Shown piece by piece: positions 21,927-31,558 of a stretch of DNA of 35,306 nt; position 1 is the first letter of the stretch; each line of letters starts with the position of its first letter. The position numbers and the translations under genes were made by a program. Source of the DNA: Entamoeba invadens IP1 (lineage: Eukaryota > Evosea > Mastigamoebida > Endamoebidae); assembly GCF_000330505.1 (NCBI RefSeq), contig NW_004443670.1, positions 7,348 to 42,653 on the forward strand, read 5' to 3'. Under the pieces are notes generated by a model that did not search any database, was not told the DNA's origin, and saw only the letters and a program-made list of their open reading frames with translations.

Positions 21927-23922
21927 TTATTTGTTCAACTGACTCCAAAAATGTGTCGTTTTTTCAAAAAATGTTTTTCTTGATAACAATTCACCAATTC
22001 CATTTAATTTTTTCGATACTTCGTTTCTAGACAATACTCCATTTATTGTTACAATTTTTGTTGTGTGTTTTTCCGAAATTTTAAATTCTTTAATAAGCGA
22101 TGTTTTAAAATCAGTCGCTATAAAGAATGGAGGTTGACTCATTGGGCATTTAACAATTGTTCTAATAATCCCATTAATATCAGTGAAGTAACCAGGTGGT
22201 TTGTTGTGTTTTTCATATTGATCATCTGATGTCATTCTGTAATAAATCATGTGATGACAAGATACTCCACCTTTTTGGTAAATATCACAAGGGCAGTTAC
22301 TGCCATTTCCAACAGTGCAAGACAACATGGAAGTGAAAGTGTTGAAATTTGTAACAAGCATTTGTAATGTATTCAAAGATCGTGTTAAAGTCAATTCATT
22401 TGATNNNNNNNNNNNNNNNNNNNNNNNNNNNNNNNNNNNNNNNNNNNNNNNNNNNNNNNNNNNNNNNNNNNNNNNNNNNNNNNNNNNNNNNNNNNNNNNN
22501 NNNNGCATTTTACATGAGAAAAAAACTTCGACGATATTGGTTGTTTCAAAAAGACCACTGCAAACTTGAGATGGCAAATAAGTGTGTTTGATGTCGAACA
22601 GCGTTTTTAGCATGCAGTATTTTTTTGAAAACCTTTTTACATCAGTTCCTTCAAACGTTTTCACGGCTAAAACAGAAGTCAAAAAATCAACAAAGTCTTT
22701 TTGTGTTTTTTCTTCAGTTTCTTCTGAATCGAGTTCATTATTCAAGTCCATTAACAGTATAAGTTTTTACATTAACTATGATTCTGCTTTTAATGTATTG
22801 GTGTTTTCTTTAAACATCGCATAGTACAAATTTAACAATTCGTGGTTTTTGGAGAAACAATTTTCCAGATTTCAACCAATGTGAATGTAACAATGGCGAA
22901 TTTTAACAGTCTCTCCAAAAACAGCAACAAGAGCAGATGATTGTGATTCTGACCTATCACAAGTAAAACCGAGTGGTGTTTTGTTGACGTTTTCAAGTTC
23001 GAATTTGAGTTCTTCAAAAAACATCACAAATGATTTTTTTGTTGCATCTTTAATGAATCCAAAACATAATAAATTCGTTTTATTTTTGAATTTGTATACC
23101 AATGCAACAAGAGGCTTTTTGAACTTATTTGTACAATGTGTGTCATCAACTGCAAGACAAGAACAATCATACCGATGTAATGACGAAACTTCAATGCAGA
23201 AACATTAAAGAAAATTGTTTTCGATAACAACAAATACAACAGTGTTATATCCATTGACAGATCCAAAATACTGTTTTAATTTTCTGTTTGTTTTTTAGTA
23301 TCTTATCGTTTTGATTGACATCTTACACTGTATAAAGTTTTTGGAGCAAAAGTGAGATGTCTATTAATTTTAAAAACAGAACTCGGAATACCCGGATTTG
23401 CATCTTCAATTAATTGAAGTTTAAGTTCGTTTGAAATTGTATCATGAATTCTTTTCTGTTTGATAGTTTCATCGTGTCCACAATGCCAAGAATCGAAGAA
23501 AATTGCAAAAATGAAATGTTTTATAAATATTATTATTTGAGAACTACAACTCTCGTGTTTACAAGTGTATATTTGTTTAGACCCATCACTGCGTGTTTGT
23601 TTTGCTGCATATATTTGAATTTCATAATCGTTTAAAGTGTAAAATGCGAAACTTTTGATTTCATCTGTCAAATTGCGAACGATTTTTGTACCCAAAAGTA
23701 ATTGTAGTCCATTGAGAATTTTGCGTGTATTTGAGAAACAAAATCCATTTCTGTTCTTTTATTATTCACAATCCACATAATTGGAATTTGTATGGTGTTG
23801 TGACCCTTTTCAACCTTTTGTGGTTTTAAGTCACAATTTTGAATAAATGATTTCATATCATCAGAGAGAGTTTCAAAAGATTTGTCTTTCAAAATGATTT
23901 CATGATCAACAATTTCTTCCAT
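21927..23922 (-). pseudogene. Mutator-like transposase, broken by stops, frameshift and assembly gap
   Basis: Read leftward from an ATG at 23922 (MEEIVDHEI). The second piece (23695-23303) has a FLYWCH/WRKY-like finger: IYTCKHESC with WHCGHDE. The third (about 23280-22800) holds the DDE core start LAVDDTHC, then FGFIKDATKKSF, a second Asp in FTCDRSES and the CYIHIG-NLENC block. The last (22751-21927) ends with a SWIM-like zinc motif CPCDIYQKGGVSCHH. Defects: a frame change near 23300-23330 (a small intron there is possible), an in-frame TAA near 23212, a TGA between HIG and NLENC (probably a former Arg codon), and TAG plus TAA just before 22751. The third catalytic acid may fall in the gap. 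Non-functional as read. Confidence 0.8.
22405..22504. other. Assembly gap (100 N)
   Basis: Exactly 100 N, the usual placeholder for a gap of unknown size. It interrupts the transposase frame, so the missing sequence is probably transposase coding DNA that was hard to assemble because the element is repeated in the genome. Confidence 0.97.
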
Positions 23923-23963
23923 CAGGTTTTTTATTTTCAAGTTAAAGTTTATACTTTTCTTTT

Positions 23964-24091
23964 TAGTAAAAATATGGGTTAATAATAAATTGATAAAGTA
24001 AAATAAAAACTAAAATGTATAGTTAAAACAATAACATTTATATAGTTTTGTAAATAGATTATTTCGGGTTTGGGTAGAAAAAGTATTCACC
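23964..24091 (-). repeat. MULE right terminal inverted repeat (128 bp)
   Basis: Inverted partner of 21618-21745; 127 of 128 positions identical by reading. Confidence 0.93.
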
Positions 24092-24100
24092 GAACATTTA
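24092..24100. repeat. 9-bp target site duplication, right copy (GAACATTTA)
   Basis: Identical to 21609-21617 and directly outside the right MULE end. Confidence 0.85.
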
Positions 24101-25270
24101 TCAGTCCTTTTTTGAATTTGACTATACATGACTTCGATCCAACTACTCAAAACACACTTTAAAAAGTATGTTGTTGAAATAACAACTAAAACTGCATTTA
24201 TTAAATTTAACCGATGAATAATTTGAACTTTGTATAATTAATGTATGATGAACATTAATGATGACTTGTATTTAAATGATTACTCATTAAAACAATTAGA
24301 CGTTTTTATGTAACTTTATTGGATATTGTGAAAGAACAAATGACTATTTATGTTAATTAAGACATAAAATTAAAATGTGAAAATACAATAATTATTTAAA
24401 ATCAACTTTATATAAAAAATAAAATAAATAAAATCAATATAACATATTAACATTTTTATCTTTAATTTTAATTGAACATAAATTTCATTTCATAACTGAA
24501 CCAATTAAACCATATATCGTTTTATAAAATATAAAAACTTAACAACATTCAACTATTTTTTTCACAATATATTGTTACAACTAATATACTCGATTATTTT
24601 TGACTATAAAAAATTACACTGCAATCATGAATAGTTTCATTTACAAAATATATACAAGCCATCTCAAAAAACAAATGTGAATTGTTAGTTTTGGCACAAA
24701 ATAACAGCACTATTAAAGTATTATTTAATTGTATTTATTTTGAAAAATTATTTAATACCACTAACTAAGAAATAATAAACCTACAAATGTGTAATACATT
24801 TATTACATTTAATGAAGTATATTATTATATAGGTTGTTTTTATTCAAAAATAAAAATAAAATCTTTTTTTTAATTTTGTATTTGAACTGAAAAGATCTTT
24901 AATTAAGAATGGTGTGTTACAAACAAATTTGAATTATGAAAAACTAATAAATTCGGAAGTGCTCATGTAAAAAAAATCTTCTGTATATCTCGTTATAACA
25001 AGTATTGATTATACTGAACATGTGAAAATGTAAACATTGGTCTGTAAAGACCATTAAGTCAAACGAAAACTAATTGATTTTGTGTTTTTGAATTTGTTTT
25101 TTATCATTCTAAAAATACTTATGATCTAAATTAAACTTATCCAGATTTCACCTTCTCACAAAAAAAGTTGATTCAGTTGTCTTGCTAAAATAAATATGAT
25201 ATGTTATAATTTAATTATAATATGTTTATTATTAAATAATAACTTGAACTTAAATGTGAAATTGATTTAT
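24101..25270. other. AT-rich stretch, no gene seen
   Basis: No coding-like frame. A small stem, GGTCTGTAAAGACC, is present near 25040, but is too short to interpret. Confidence 0.4.
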
Positions 25271-26125
25271 TCAGAGCAATTGAAAAACAACCACATTCTC
25301 CACAATTCCATCACCAAATTTTTGAGATGGAGCACTTGGATATTGGTCTGGCAACTTACCAAGTTCACTTATTGTACTCATTGTTGATTTGTAAATGTAA
25401 CTTCTACCATCATAAAACAACAAGTGGTCATATGTTTGAGTCACAATGAAATTTGGACCAGACGCATTTCTGTCTCTTTGGTATCTCGTTATTTTTGTCA
25501 CACCGTCTTCTTTCAAAGTGAATAGATACCCATCGGGGTCTTCTACTTCCACAACATTTAGAAGTCCATATTTGTTATATGATGAGGATATGAACTGATT
25601 TTTTTGTAAAGAACGTTTCCATATTGGTTGCCATTTTTTTGTTCAACAGCAAAACAGAGCTTTTCCTTGTCTTTATTTTTGTTATAGAGTTGTCACATCT
25701 ATCATATTTATTTTCATTAAATACAATCCCTTTTATTGGCCCAACACACCTCTCCAGTTCTTCCACGTCCATGCCACTTTCTGATGATAGCACTTTGTTC
25801 TTCAACTTGGTAACATTTTCGTATATCTCCAAAAGGGTATATTTGTTATGTATATAATCTCCATAATAATTACTTAATCTTCTTTGAATTAAATTGAGAT
25901 ACTCCCTCTCAATAAAGTCTCCATCTGTGTTGTTCACTATTTTTTCAACTATCTTCTTCTTATACTCAATACGGTCTCTGTATTCTATTTTGAAGTAGAT
26001 AAGGAATCTGCATTCAACTTGTTGAGTATTTCATCAAGAGAAAGATGATTTATGACATCGCACTTACTCAACGCAAGTGCAAGATTTGTTGTGTCAGTTT
26101 GTGCGTTTTTGCTTGGTGTTGTCAT
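25271..26125 (-). pseudogene. Unknown gene with two frameshifts
   Basis: Starts at the ATG at 26125 (MTTPSKNAQTDTTN). The first frame runs about 46 codons to TAG at 25985-25987; a second (about 26000-25575) continues EYRDRIEYKKKIVEKIVNN with a Lys/Glu-rich, probably helical region; a third, entered at a run of seven T on the plus strand (25599-25605), reads NKYGLLNVVEVEDPDGYLF and ends at 25271. In all about 285 residues. Both breaks fall at or beside homopolymers (four T at 25988-25991, seven T at 25599-25605), so sequencing error is possible as well as decay. The C-terminal part looks beta-rich. No family recognised. Confidence 0.55.
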
Positions 26126-26889
26126 CTGATGTTTTCAGTTTTGAAAAGTTGTTTATATTTGAACAAATGATTATTATTTGTTGTTAAATAGTCAATTTGT
26201 GTGTTGTGTTGATTGTAATGATGATTATTAATTTGAAATATTAAATCAAATCAATTAATTGACATTTTGAAAAATGTTTATTGGAAATAAACATCTTTGA
26301 AATGATTATTAAACTATTTTCGTTGTTAATTTAATATTTAATAAACAATTAAATTAACTGAGTTATAACTTGATTGTTTTTATTAAATTAATGTATAATT
26401 ATAATTTTTGAAAATTGGTTTAGTGTAATTATTAAAACTAAAAATGTTGTATTGTGATGCAAAACAAATTTAACCAGTGTTAATTTAAACTTTAATTTAA
26501 ATTATAAAAAGTTGGACGATGAAACACTAATTAATTTATTTATTAAAAGTAGTTTTTAATTAAGATAGTACAACAATGTTTCTAAACTATACAAAACTCT
26601 TCAAATAAAGAATCAAATTTGTGTTATATATAACTTTTCTCAAAGTACTTTTATGTATTGCCTTTTTTACTTAATTATATATGAAATTTATAAGAGAACC
26701 CTTATGTAATCTCAAAATGAAATTACAAGATGTTTATTTGATCAAATTAGTTAGGTTAATGAGTTTAAATTTCTATTTTAAATGCATTATTTGAAATAAG
26801 AATTTATTTGGAAAGTGCTTTAAAATAAATTCAAAAAGTTGACTTGTTTATATCAACTACCTCGGATGAGAAAGGTTGTGTTCTAGTAA
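26126..26889. other. AT-rich stretch, no gene seen
   Basis: No supported gene. A short coding-like stretch (TSDEKGCVLVNIY) appears near 26850-26895 and may belong to the relic that follows. Confidence 0.35.
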
Positions 26890-27054
26890 ATATCTACTAG
26901 GGTCGTGGATGTCACTCAAAACAAAATAGACAAAAATTCTTTGTTTAATATCAAAACAGAGAGATTTGAACTTTCAGTGACAAGTACAAAAACACTGAAT
27001 TTTACAAATAGCGTATCACCATCTGACATTTGTGTAACACTAAACGGCCAATAA
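26890..27054 (+). pseudogene. Coding-like relic, unknown
   Basis: About 54 codons are open and end at TAA (27052-27054), with a well-mixed composition (for example TERFELSVTSTKTLNFTN). It lacks an ATG. It may be an upstream part of the same decayed plus-strand gene whose fragments appear at 27361-28039. The minus-strand frame at 27056-27358 is Asn/Phe/Lys-rich and less convincing. Confidence 0.25.
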
Positions 27055-27360
27055 ATTATAATTTTATTTTCTCAACAAAGTAATTGAATGAGTTGTAGTT
27101 GAAGGAAATTGTGTTTTTGAAAAAACAACAAAGGAATGTTTTATTGCAATTTTTACACCTTTTTAAAAAATTGTTTTTATCCATAATTATAACCAAAAAC
27201 TTATTTGGATTATTTGAATAGTCTCGAAACTTTTCAAAAATTGATTTTATAACTTCAAATAAATAAATTAAATTGTGTAATTGTTGTGACTTAAAATGTC
27301 TATTAACAAGTGTTTTAGAAACTAAGTGTGTATTAACTCTTCCATATACAAGATACACAA

Positions 27361-28039
27361 CACCAACTTAAAGATATAAACATTAATGGCAATATTGAAG
27401 TTTTAAAAAGAAAATTATCTTTGAATCAGAAACTGCAAAACTGGAAGTTACAAATGTTGGCTTTTCATAGAAATTGATATTGAAGGGAATAATGAAAAAT
27501 TAGATTTGAAGGAATGTGCCAACTATTTTAAGCTCAAACTTCTATCAATTGTAAAAAAACTGTTGTGACGCCACCCACTTGTGCCAAATATTGTCCATTA
27601 TAATAATTATTTATATATATTAAACTAAATATAATGAATTATTTATTTGTAACAAAAGACTTTAAATTTGTGGGAATGTTAAATTTGATTGTGAAATTGG
27701 TGTTGAGAAATTTGTATTTTGTGTAGACGAAGACACGAACTAGTTGATTAGTAACGTGTTTATAGAGCAATCACTTTTTGGCAATTAGAAGGCGTCGAAT
27801 CTAATCACATAAAGTACACCAAAAACATGGAAACAAATACACAACACTTAGAAAAAGCTTTTAAAATTGCCATGAATAACAAGAACATAGAAATTTAAAG
27901 TCAAGACTACAATTACAAAGCAGACGTATCGGAACTTATATGCCACTTTATTAAAAAAGAAGAACAAATCCAGTGTTTCTTTCAAACCACAAAAAAACAC
28001 AAAAATGCAACAACAAAACAACAAATTATGAAGAATTAG
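27361..28039 (+). pseudogene. Decayed gene with a WWE-like C-terminal domain
   Basis: Coding-like pieces in changing frames: about 27361-27475 (HQLKDININGNIEVLKR), about 27470-27570 (EIDIEGNNEKLDLKEC), about 27670-27740 (VKFDCEIGVEKFVFCVDE), and a long final piece from about 27760 to TAG at 28037. The last reads FWQLEGVESNHIKYTKN, LEKAFKIAMNNKNIEI, a TAA at 27896, then QDYNYKADVSELI. Aromatic, hydrophobic and LE-A spacing follow the WWE pattern (W...Y...LE.A...Y.VD), a domain that binds ADP-ribose-related groups in ubiquitin ligases and PARPs. At least one stop and several frame changes mean it is dead as read. Confidence 0.4.
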
Positions 28040-28182
28040 CACATTAAAAAACTTCTTGACGATACAATAATGAAAATGAATTTAATAACTTCATATATGA
28101 AAAGACATCAAATCCAATTGATTGAGTTGTTTTATATAATATATAAAACCTAACAAAGAAACAATAAAAAGTTTTGAATGAA

Positions 28183-28863
28183 TTAATGTTTGACTAAATA
28201 GTCAGCAACACCCTCCGGTGATGGTTTCATGGTGTCTTTTCCAGGCTTCCAGTTGAGTGGGCAGACTTCGCCATGTTCGTCAGAGAATTTGATAGCTTCG
28301 ATGATTCTCTTTGTCTCCTCAGTGTTTCTTCCGATGCCATTGTCATTGACTTGCATATATCTGATGATACCCTTTGGATCAATAACGACATAACCACGTC
28401 TTGCGATGCCATCAGCCGCATTGAACATGTTGTACTTCATAGAAATGCACTTCTTGATATCAGAGACTAATGGGAATGCCAACTTCCCAATTCCGCCGTG
28501 TTCACGTGGAGCATCGCACCACGCCTTGTGACAGAAGACTGAGTCGACTGAAATGCCAATGAACTGAACGTCTTTCATTTCTTCAGCCAATTTGGAATAT
28601 CCCAACATCTCGGTGGGGCACACAAAAGTCCAGTCGAGTGGGTAGAACAACAAGACAACAAACTTTCCTCTCACCTTCTCAAAGTCAAAGTCGACAATTC
28701 CACTGCATGGGCAGAGGGCTTGTGCCTTGAATGTTGGGGCTTCTTCACCTACTTGTGCTTTTGGGACGGCACGGAGGAACTCCTCGTATGCCTTTTTGGC
28801 TGGGCACACTTTCTCGCAGCAGCTCTCTTTCTTTACACAACACTCTTTTTGACAAGTCGACAT
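28183..28863 (-). CDS. 2-Cys peroxiredoxin with Cys-rich N-terminus
   Basis: 226 residues, complete. Reduces hydrogen peroxide and organic peroxides using thiol donors; a major surface/cytosolic antioxidant in Entamoeba (the 29-kDa peroxiredoxin type). The N-terminus has six Cys in CC and single pairs (MSTCQKECCVKKESCCEKVC), a lineage feature. The peroxidatic Cys is C82 in FYPLDWTFVCPTE and the resolving Cys is C201 in GEVCPLNWKPG. ARRGYVVIDPKG and the ending PEGVADYLVKH fit the typical 2-Cys (Prx1/AhpC) group. The codon use is more G/C-rich than the surroundings, as expected for a highly expressed gene. It is divergent from the superoxide dismutase gene at 29983. Confidence 0.97.
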   Translation of the reverse strand: MSTCQKECCVKKESCCEKVCPAKKAYEEFLRAVPKAQVGEEAPTFKAQALCPCSGIVDFDFEKVRGKFVVLLFYPLDWTFVCPTEMLGYSKLAEEMKDVQFIGISVDSVFCHKAWCDAPREHGGIGKLAFPLVSDIKKCISMKYNMFNAADGIARRGYVVIDPKGIIRYMQVNDNGIGRNTEETKRIIEAIKFSDEHGEVCPLNWKPGKDTMKPSPEGVADYLVKH

Positions 28864-28888
28864 TTCTTGTTTTGTTTGTTCTCAGAAA

Positions 28889-28899
28889 TATTTAAATAG
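28889..28899 (-). promoter_or_regulatory. TATA-like element of the peroxiredoxin gene
   Basis: On the minus strand CTATTTAAATA lies 25 bases before the ATG. It matches the Entamoeba TATA-like consensus (GTATTTAAA) at the usual distance for a short leader. Confidence 0.6.
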
Positions 28900-29223
28900 A
28901 ACCACCTCATTTTTCAAACAAATCTGGTCGTGTGATCTTGTCCAGACGTCTTGCGGTGATATTTTTGATATTTATTTGTTGTCCAGTCAATTATTTGTTA
29001 TAAACAAAGTTATCACTCATTTACAATAAATACATTGTAAATAACATATAAATATTAACTTGGTGTTTAACTACAAAAATCAGTTGTGTTTTTGTTTTCA
29101 AAAAGATTACAGTGTGATATTTATAGTAAATGTTCTATTAATTATAGTTTTAATAATATCACATACAAATTTACGAATCTAAAAGCAGAATCAAAAAGTG
29201 TGGACGTGGCGATCTTGCATTGA

Positions 29224-29239
29224 AAACCTCATACCAAGA
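29224..29239 (+). promoter_or_regulatory. Possible match to the Entamoeba peroxide-response motif
   Basis: AAACCTCATACCAAGA shares AAACCTCA and AAGA with the hydrogen-peroxide regulatory motif described for E. histolytica (AAACCTCAATGAAGA), with a different and one-base-longer middle. Lying between two antioxidant genes makes the match more interesting. The motif is quoted from memory and the match is partial. Confidence 0.25.
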
Positions 29240-29710
29240 CGCGAGATCTGGCACACGTGTCAGTTCACATATTCTGGTCATTATCTGCCTATTTGTATAA
29301 CGGACGTTTTATCGCCAACTTGAAAACATTCAATGTATGGTTTTTTTATAACAACAGAACTATAATTCAATGGTTAAGTAAATGGAATTATATAGCAAAT
29401 ATAATTAATTTTAATAAAAAAATAGGAAATGTCCAAAAGTAATTCAAAGCAAAATGCACACAACCAAAAATGTGAAATTTGAAACAGATTTGTTACAATT
29501 TATTGCGCTGTTTTTGCATTGCAAGTTGGGAAAAGTTGCTAAACCCAAAATATTTTCAACAAAGATCTGGTCATTTTTGACAAACATTGTCCAATCAGAA
29601 GTGATACTTTTTTATATACAAAAGAGTTGAAAATAGATTCTGTCTATTGATTAATTATACTGTTCTAATACAATTTAACACAAGTATGTCGAATTAACAA
29701 GTTGTTTATT

Positions 29711-29837
29711 TAACGAGTTGGATTATTATGATATTTATTAACCTCGTTAATTTATTTTATAATAATATATATTATTGTCAAAATAATAAATTAATTGGCT
29801 CGTTAATTATAATGTAATTATAAAAAACAGCTCGTTA
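29711..29837. promoter_or_regulatory. Four copies of CTCGTTA/TAACGAG upstream of the dismutase
   Basis: TAACGAG at 29711-29717 and CTCGTTA at 29743-29749, 29799-29805 and 29831-29837. Start-to-start spacings are 32, 56 and 32 bp. G/C-bearing words are rare here, so repetition at even spacing suggests a protein-binding array 150-270 bp before the dismutase ATG. Unknown factor. Confidence 0.4.
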
Positions 29838-29944
29838 TTTATTTATACCAACCACAACGAAAGAAATGTGGAGAGTGTGAAAAGAAGTGGCTTTGTGTGA
29901 AGAAATGAATAACTTTCACATTTTCAAGGCAAATAAACACGTGG

Positions 29945-29952
29945 TATATAAG
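29945..29952 (+). promoter_or_regulatory. TATA-like element of the superoxide dismutase gene
   Basis: TATATAAG lies 30 bases before the ATG, the expected position for an Entamoeba core promoter with a short leader. Confidence 0.5.
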
Positions 29953-29982
29953 ACCGACCAAATCTGAATAACACAACACACA

Positions 29983-30558
29983 ATGGCCTTCGTTCTCCCT
30001 CCACTCCCTTACGAAAAAACTGCTTTGGTTCCACACATCAGTGCTGAGACTTTGGAATTCCACCACGACAAACACCACGCGACTTATGTCACAAAGTTGA
30101 ATGGGTTGGTCGCCAACACAGACAACGCCAAGAAGACACTTGAAGAGCTCATTAAAACAAAACCAACACAAGCTATTTACAACAATGCCGCTCAAGCTTG
30201 GAACCACGCTTTCTACTGGAACTGCATGTGTGGCTGTGGCGTGAAGCCATCTGCTGAACTCGAAAGCAAATTGGCTGCCGCGTTCGGAAGTTTCGAAGAC
30301 TTCAAGAAGAAGTTCACCGAGAAAGCCGTCGGACACTTTGGAAGTGGGTGGTGCTGGTTGGTCGAGCACAACGGAAAGCTCGAGATCATCGACACACACG
30401 ACGCTGTTAACCCAATGGCAGAGGGTATGAAACCAATCCTCACCTGTGATGTCTGGGAACACGCCTACTACATCGACACGAGAAATAACAGAGCTGCTTA
30501 TCTTGAACACTGGTGGAACGTCGTCAACTGGAAGTTCGTCGAACAGAACCTCGCTTAA
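29983..30558 (+). CDS. Iron superoxide dismutase
   Basis: 191 residues, complete, standard length for the Fe/Mn family. Converts superoxide to oxygen and hydrogen peroxide in the cytosol. Metal ligands are H27 (in EFHHDKHH), H75 (in AWNHAFYW), D156 and H160 (in CDVWEHAYYID). Gln71 in NNAAQAWNHAF occupies the second-shell position that marks Fe-type enzymes, and FGSGWCWLV is the usual signature. An unusual short Cys cluster, CMCGCG (81-86), follows the second ligand. Codon use is strikingly G/C-ended for this genome, typical of strong expression. It is divergent from the peroxiredoxin that consumes its product. The minus-strand frame 29839-30567 is a shadow of this gene. Confidence 0.97.
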   Translation: MAFVLPPLPYEKTALVPHISAETLEFHHDKHHATYVTKLNGLVANTDNAKKTLEELIKTKPTQAIYNNAAQAWNHAFYWNCMCGCGVKPSAELESKLAAAFGSFEDFKKKFTEKAVGHFGSGWCWLVEHNGKLEIIDTHDAVNPMAEGMKPILTCDVWEHAYYIDTRNNRAAYLEHWWNVVNWKFVEQNLA

Positions 30559-30639
30559 GTTACTCATATCACAACTTTTGTTAATTATTTATAATTTACA
30601 ATATAGTAATATTTTAATTATATATTAATTTAAACTATT

Positions 30640-30730
30640 TAAATACCATTATTATTATATTATATTTACACATTAATAATAATGATATATATACTAAATA
30701 GTATAGTATATAATAGTATATAACACACAT
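30640..30730. repeat. AT microsatellite-like tract
   Basis: Imperfect ATT, AATAAT and TAGTATA repeats between the dismutase and the next gene. It may include the dismutase 3' end signals; nothing else seen. Confidence 0.4.
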
Positions 30731-30793
30731 AAAACAGACAGACGGATGTGAATGATTCAAACATGAGGAAAAAGACAGGACAGTGTTTTGAAA

Positions 30794-31558
30794 ATGGAAT
30801 TTCAACTTAAAAAACATTTAAAAACAAACACAACAGGAATGAATAAAAGACTTCAACCGTTTTACTTGATGAATGTGATACTGTATATGGAACACTCTGA
30901 TCTTGAAAATTTTGAGAACACAAGCAGAAATTGTCAAACTGCTATTGAAATGATGCACATCAACCCAGTTACGTCCACTGGACTATCTTCGTTGTATTTT
31001 CTTCATCTCTTTCCAAAGATGAATACAATCCAAATCACTTCTTCTGCACTTCTCAATGTGAATCCAAACACTTTCAGACGTGTTCAGAAGATCCAAATAG
31101 TCGACAGAGACTTTGTTGTTGCTGGTGACTTTTTAAGTAAGATGGTGTACTCTACAAAACTGCCAGTTAAAGATGATTCGTATCCAATTCTCAAAAATCT
31201 CACGATTACTTCATCGAGTCTGTACTTGTTTCAAGAGAACTTTAAAAAGTACCCAAACCTCAATGTGTTGAAAATTCTTTTCGGACATCTCTCAGAATTA
31301 AAAAACACTAATTATATAATGAAAAGTATTGTTGCACTTCATAAGTTCAATATTGTTATTTCTGTGTGTAAATTCTGTATAGAGGATTTTATGAAAATAG
31401 ATGAAGAGGTCAGAGATTATGTAACAATTGTGTCAAGGGTTGAAAAAGAAAATGGACAAATTGGATTTGTTATCAATTCAATTAAGGGGGTTCTAGCATC
31501 AAATACTGATAATCAATATGGTGGTAAACTCAATTGGAAAGTGTCAAAAATGAAGTAA
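30794..31558 (+). CDS. Entamoeba-family hypothetical protein (LRR/F-box-like N-terminus)
   Basis: An intact frame of 254 residues from the ATG at 30794, or 239 from the ATG at 30839 (MNKRLQPFYLMNVILYM). The latter fits better with the N-terminus seen in a large Entamoeba family of unknown proteins, where RL-P-YLMNV begins a short helical, F-box-like region (SDLENFENTSRNCQTAIEMMHINP). The remainder has leucine/isoleucine periodicity (LKNLTITSSSLYLF, YPNLNVLKILFGHLSEL) as in irregular leucine-rich repeats. No catalytic motif, signal peptide or membrane segment. Family recall is from pattern memory; function unknown. Confidence 0.7.
   Translation: MEFQLKKHLKTNTTGMNKRLQPFYLMNVILYMEHSDLENFENTSRNCQTAIEMMHINPVTSTGLSSLYFLHLFPKMNTIQITSSALLNVNPNTFRRVQKIQIVDRDFVVAGDFLSKMVYSTKLPVKDDSYPILKNLTITSSSLYLFQENFKKYPNLNVLKILFGHLSELKNTNYIMKSIVALHKFNIVISVCKFCIEDFMKIDEEVRDYVTIVSRVEKENGQIGFVINSIKGVLASNTDNQYGGKLNWKVSKMK

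Larger units (their letters stand above)
21618..24091. mobile_element. Complete Mutator-like element (MULE), 2.47 kb plus an assembly gap
   Basis: The element is bounded by 128-bp terminal inverted repeats that differ only in the outermost base, with a perfect 9-bp target duplication outside. It carries one transposase region on the minus strand, now broken. A run of 100 N lies inside, so true length is unknown. The near-identical ends imply a recent insertion, or recent end homogenisation. E. invadens is known to carry Mutator-like elements. Confidence 0.93.
28864..29982. promoter_or_regulatory. Shared intergenic region of divergent peroxiredoxin and superoxide dismutase genes
   Basis: 1.1 kb with no supported gene. 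It holds two G/C-richer islands (about 28918-28960 and 29196-29270) in otherwise AT-rich DNA. They share the words GATCTTG, ATCTGG, GTGTG and CAAGACG (inverted in one). A four-copy CTCGTTA/TAACGAG array lies nearer the dismutase. The 61-codon frame at 29257-29442 (+) lacks support. Confidence 0.5.

Noticed and set aside
25030..25060. Small stem GGTCTGTAAAGACC
   Set aside because: Only five base pairs; expected often by chance.
27056..27358. 100-residue minus-strand frame with Cys pairs (KRCKNCNKTF)
   Set aside because: CXXC is suggestive, but the rest is low complexity and it sits among plus-strand relics; not supported.
29196..29270. tRNA or 5S rRNA in the G/C-richer island
   Set aside because: No T-loop box, no cloverleaf and no 5S internal promoter words could be fitted.
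29839..30567. 242-residue minus-strand frame
   Set aside because: Antisense shadow of the superoxide dismutase gene; no homology or own codon bias.
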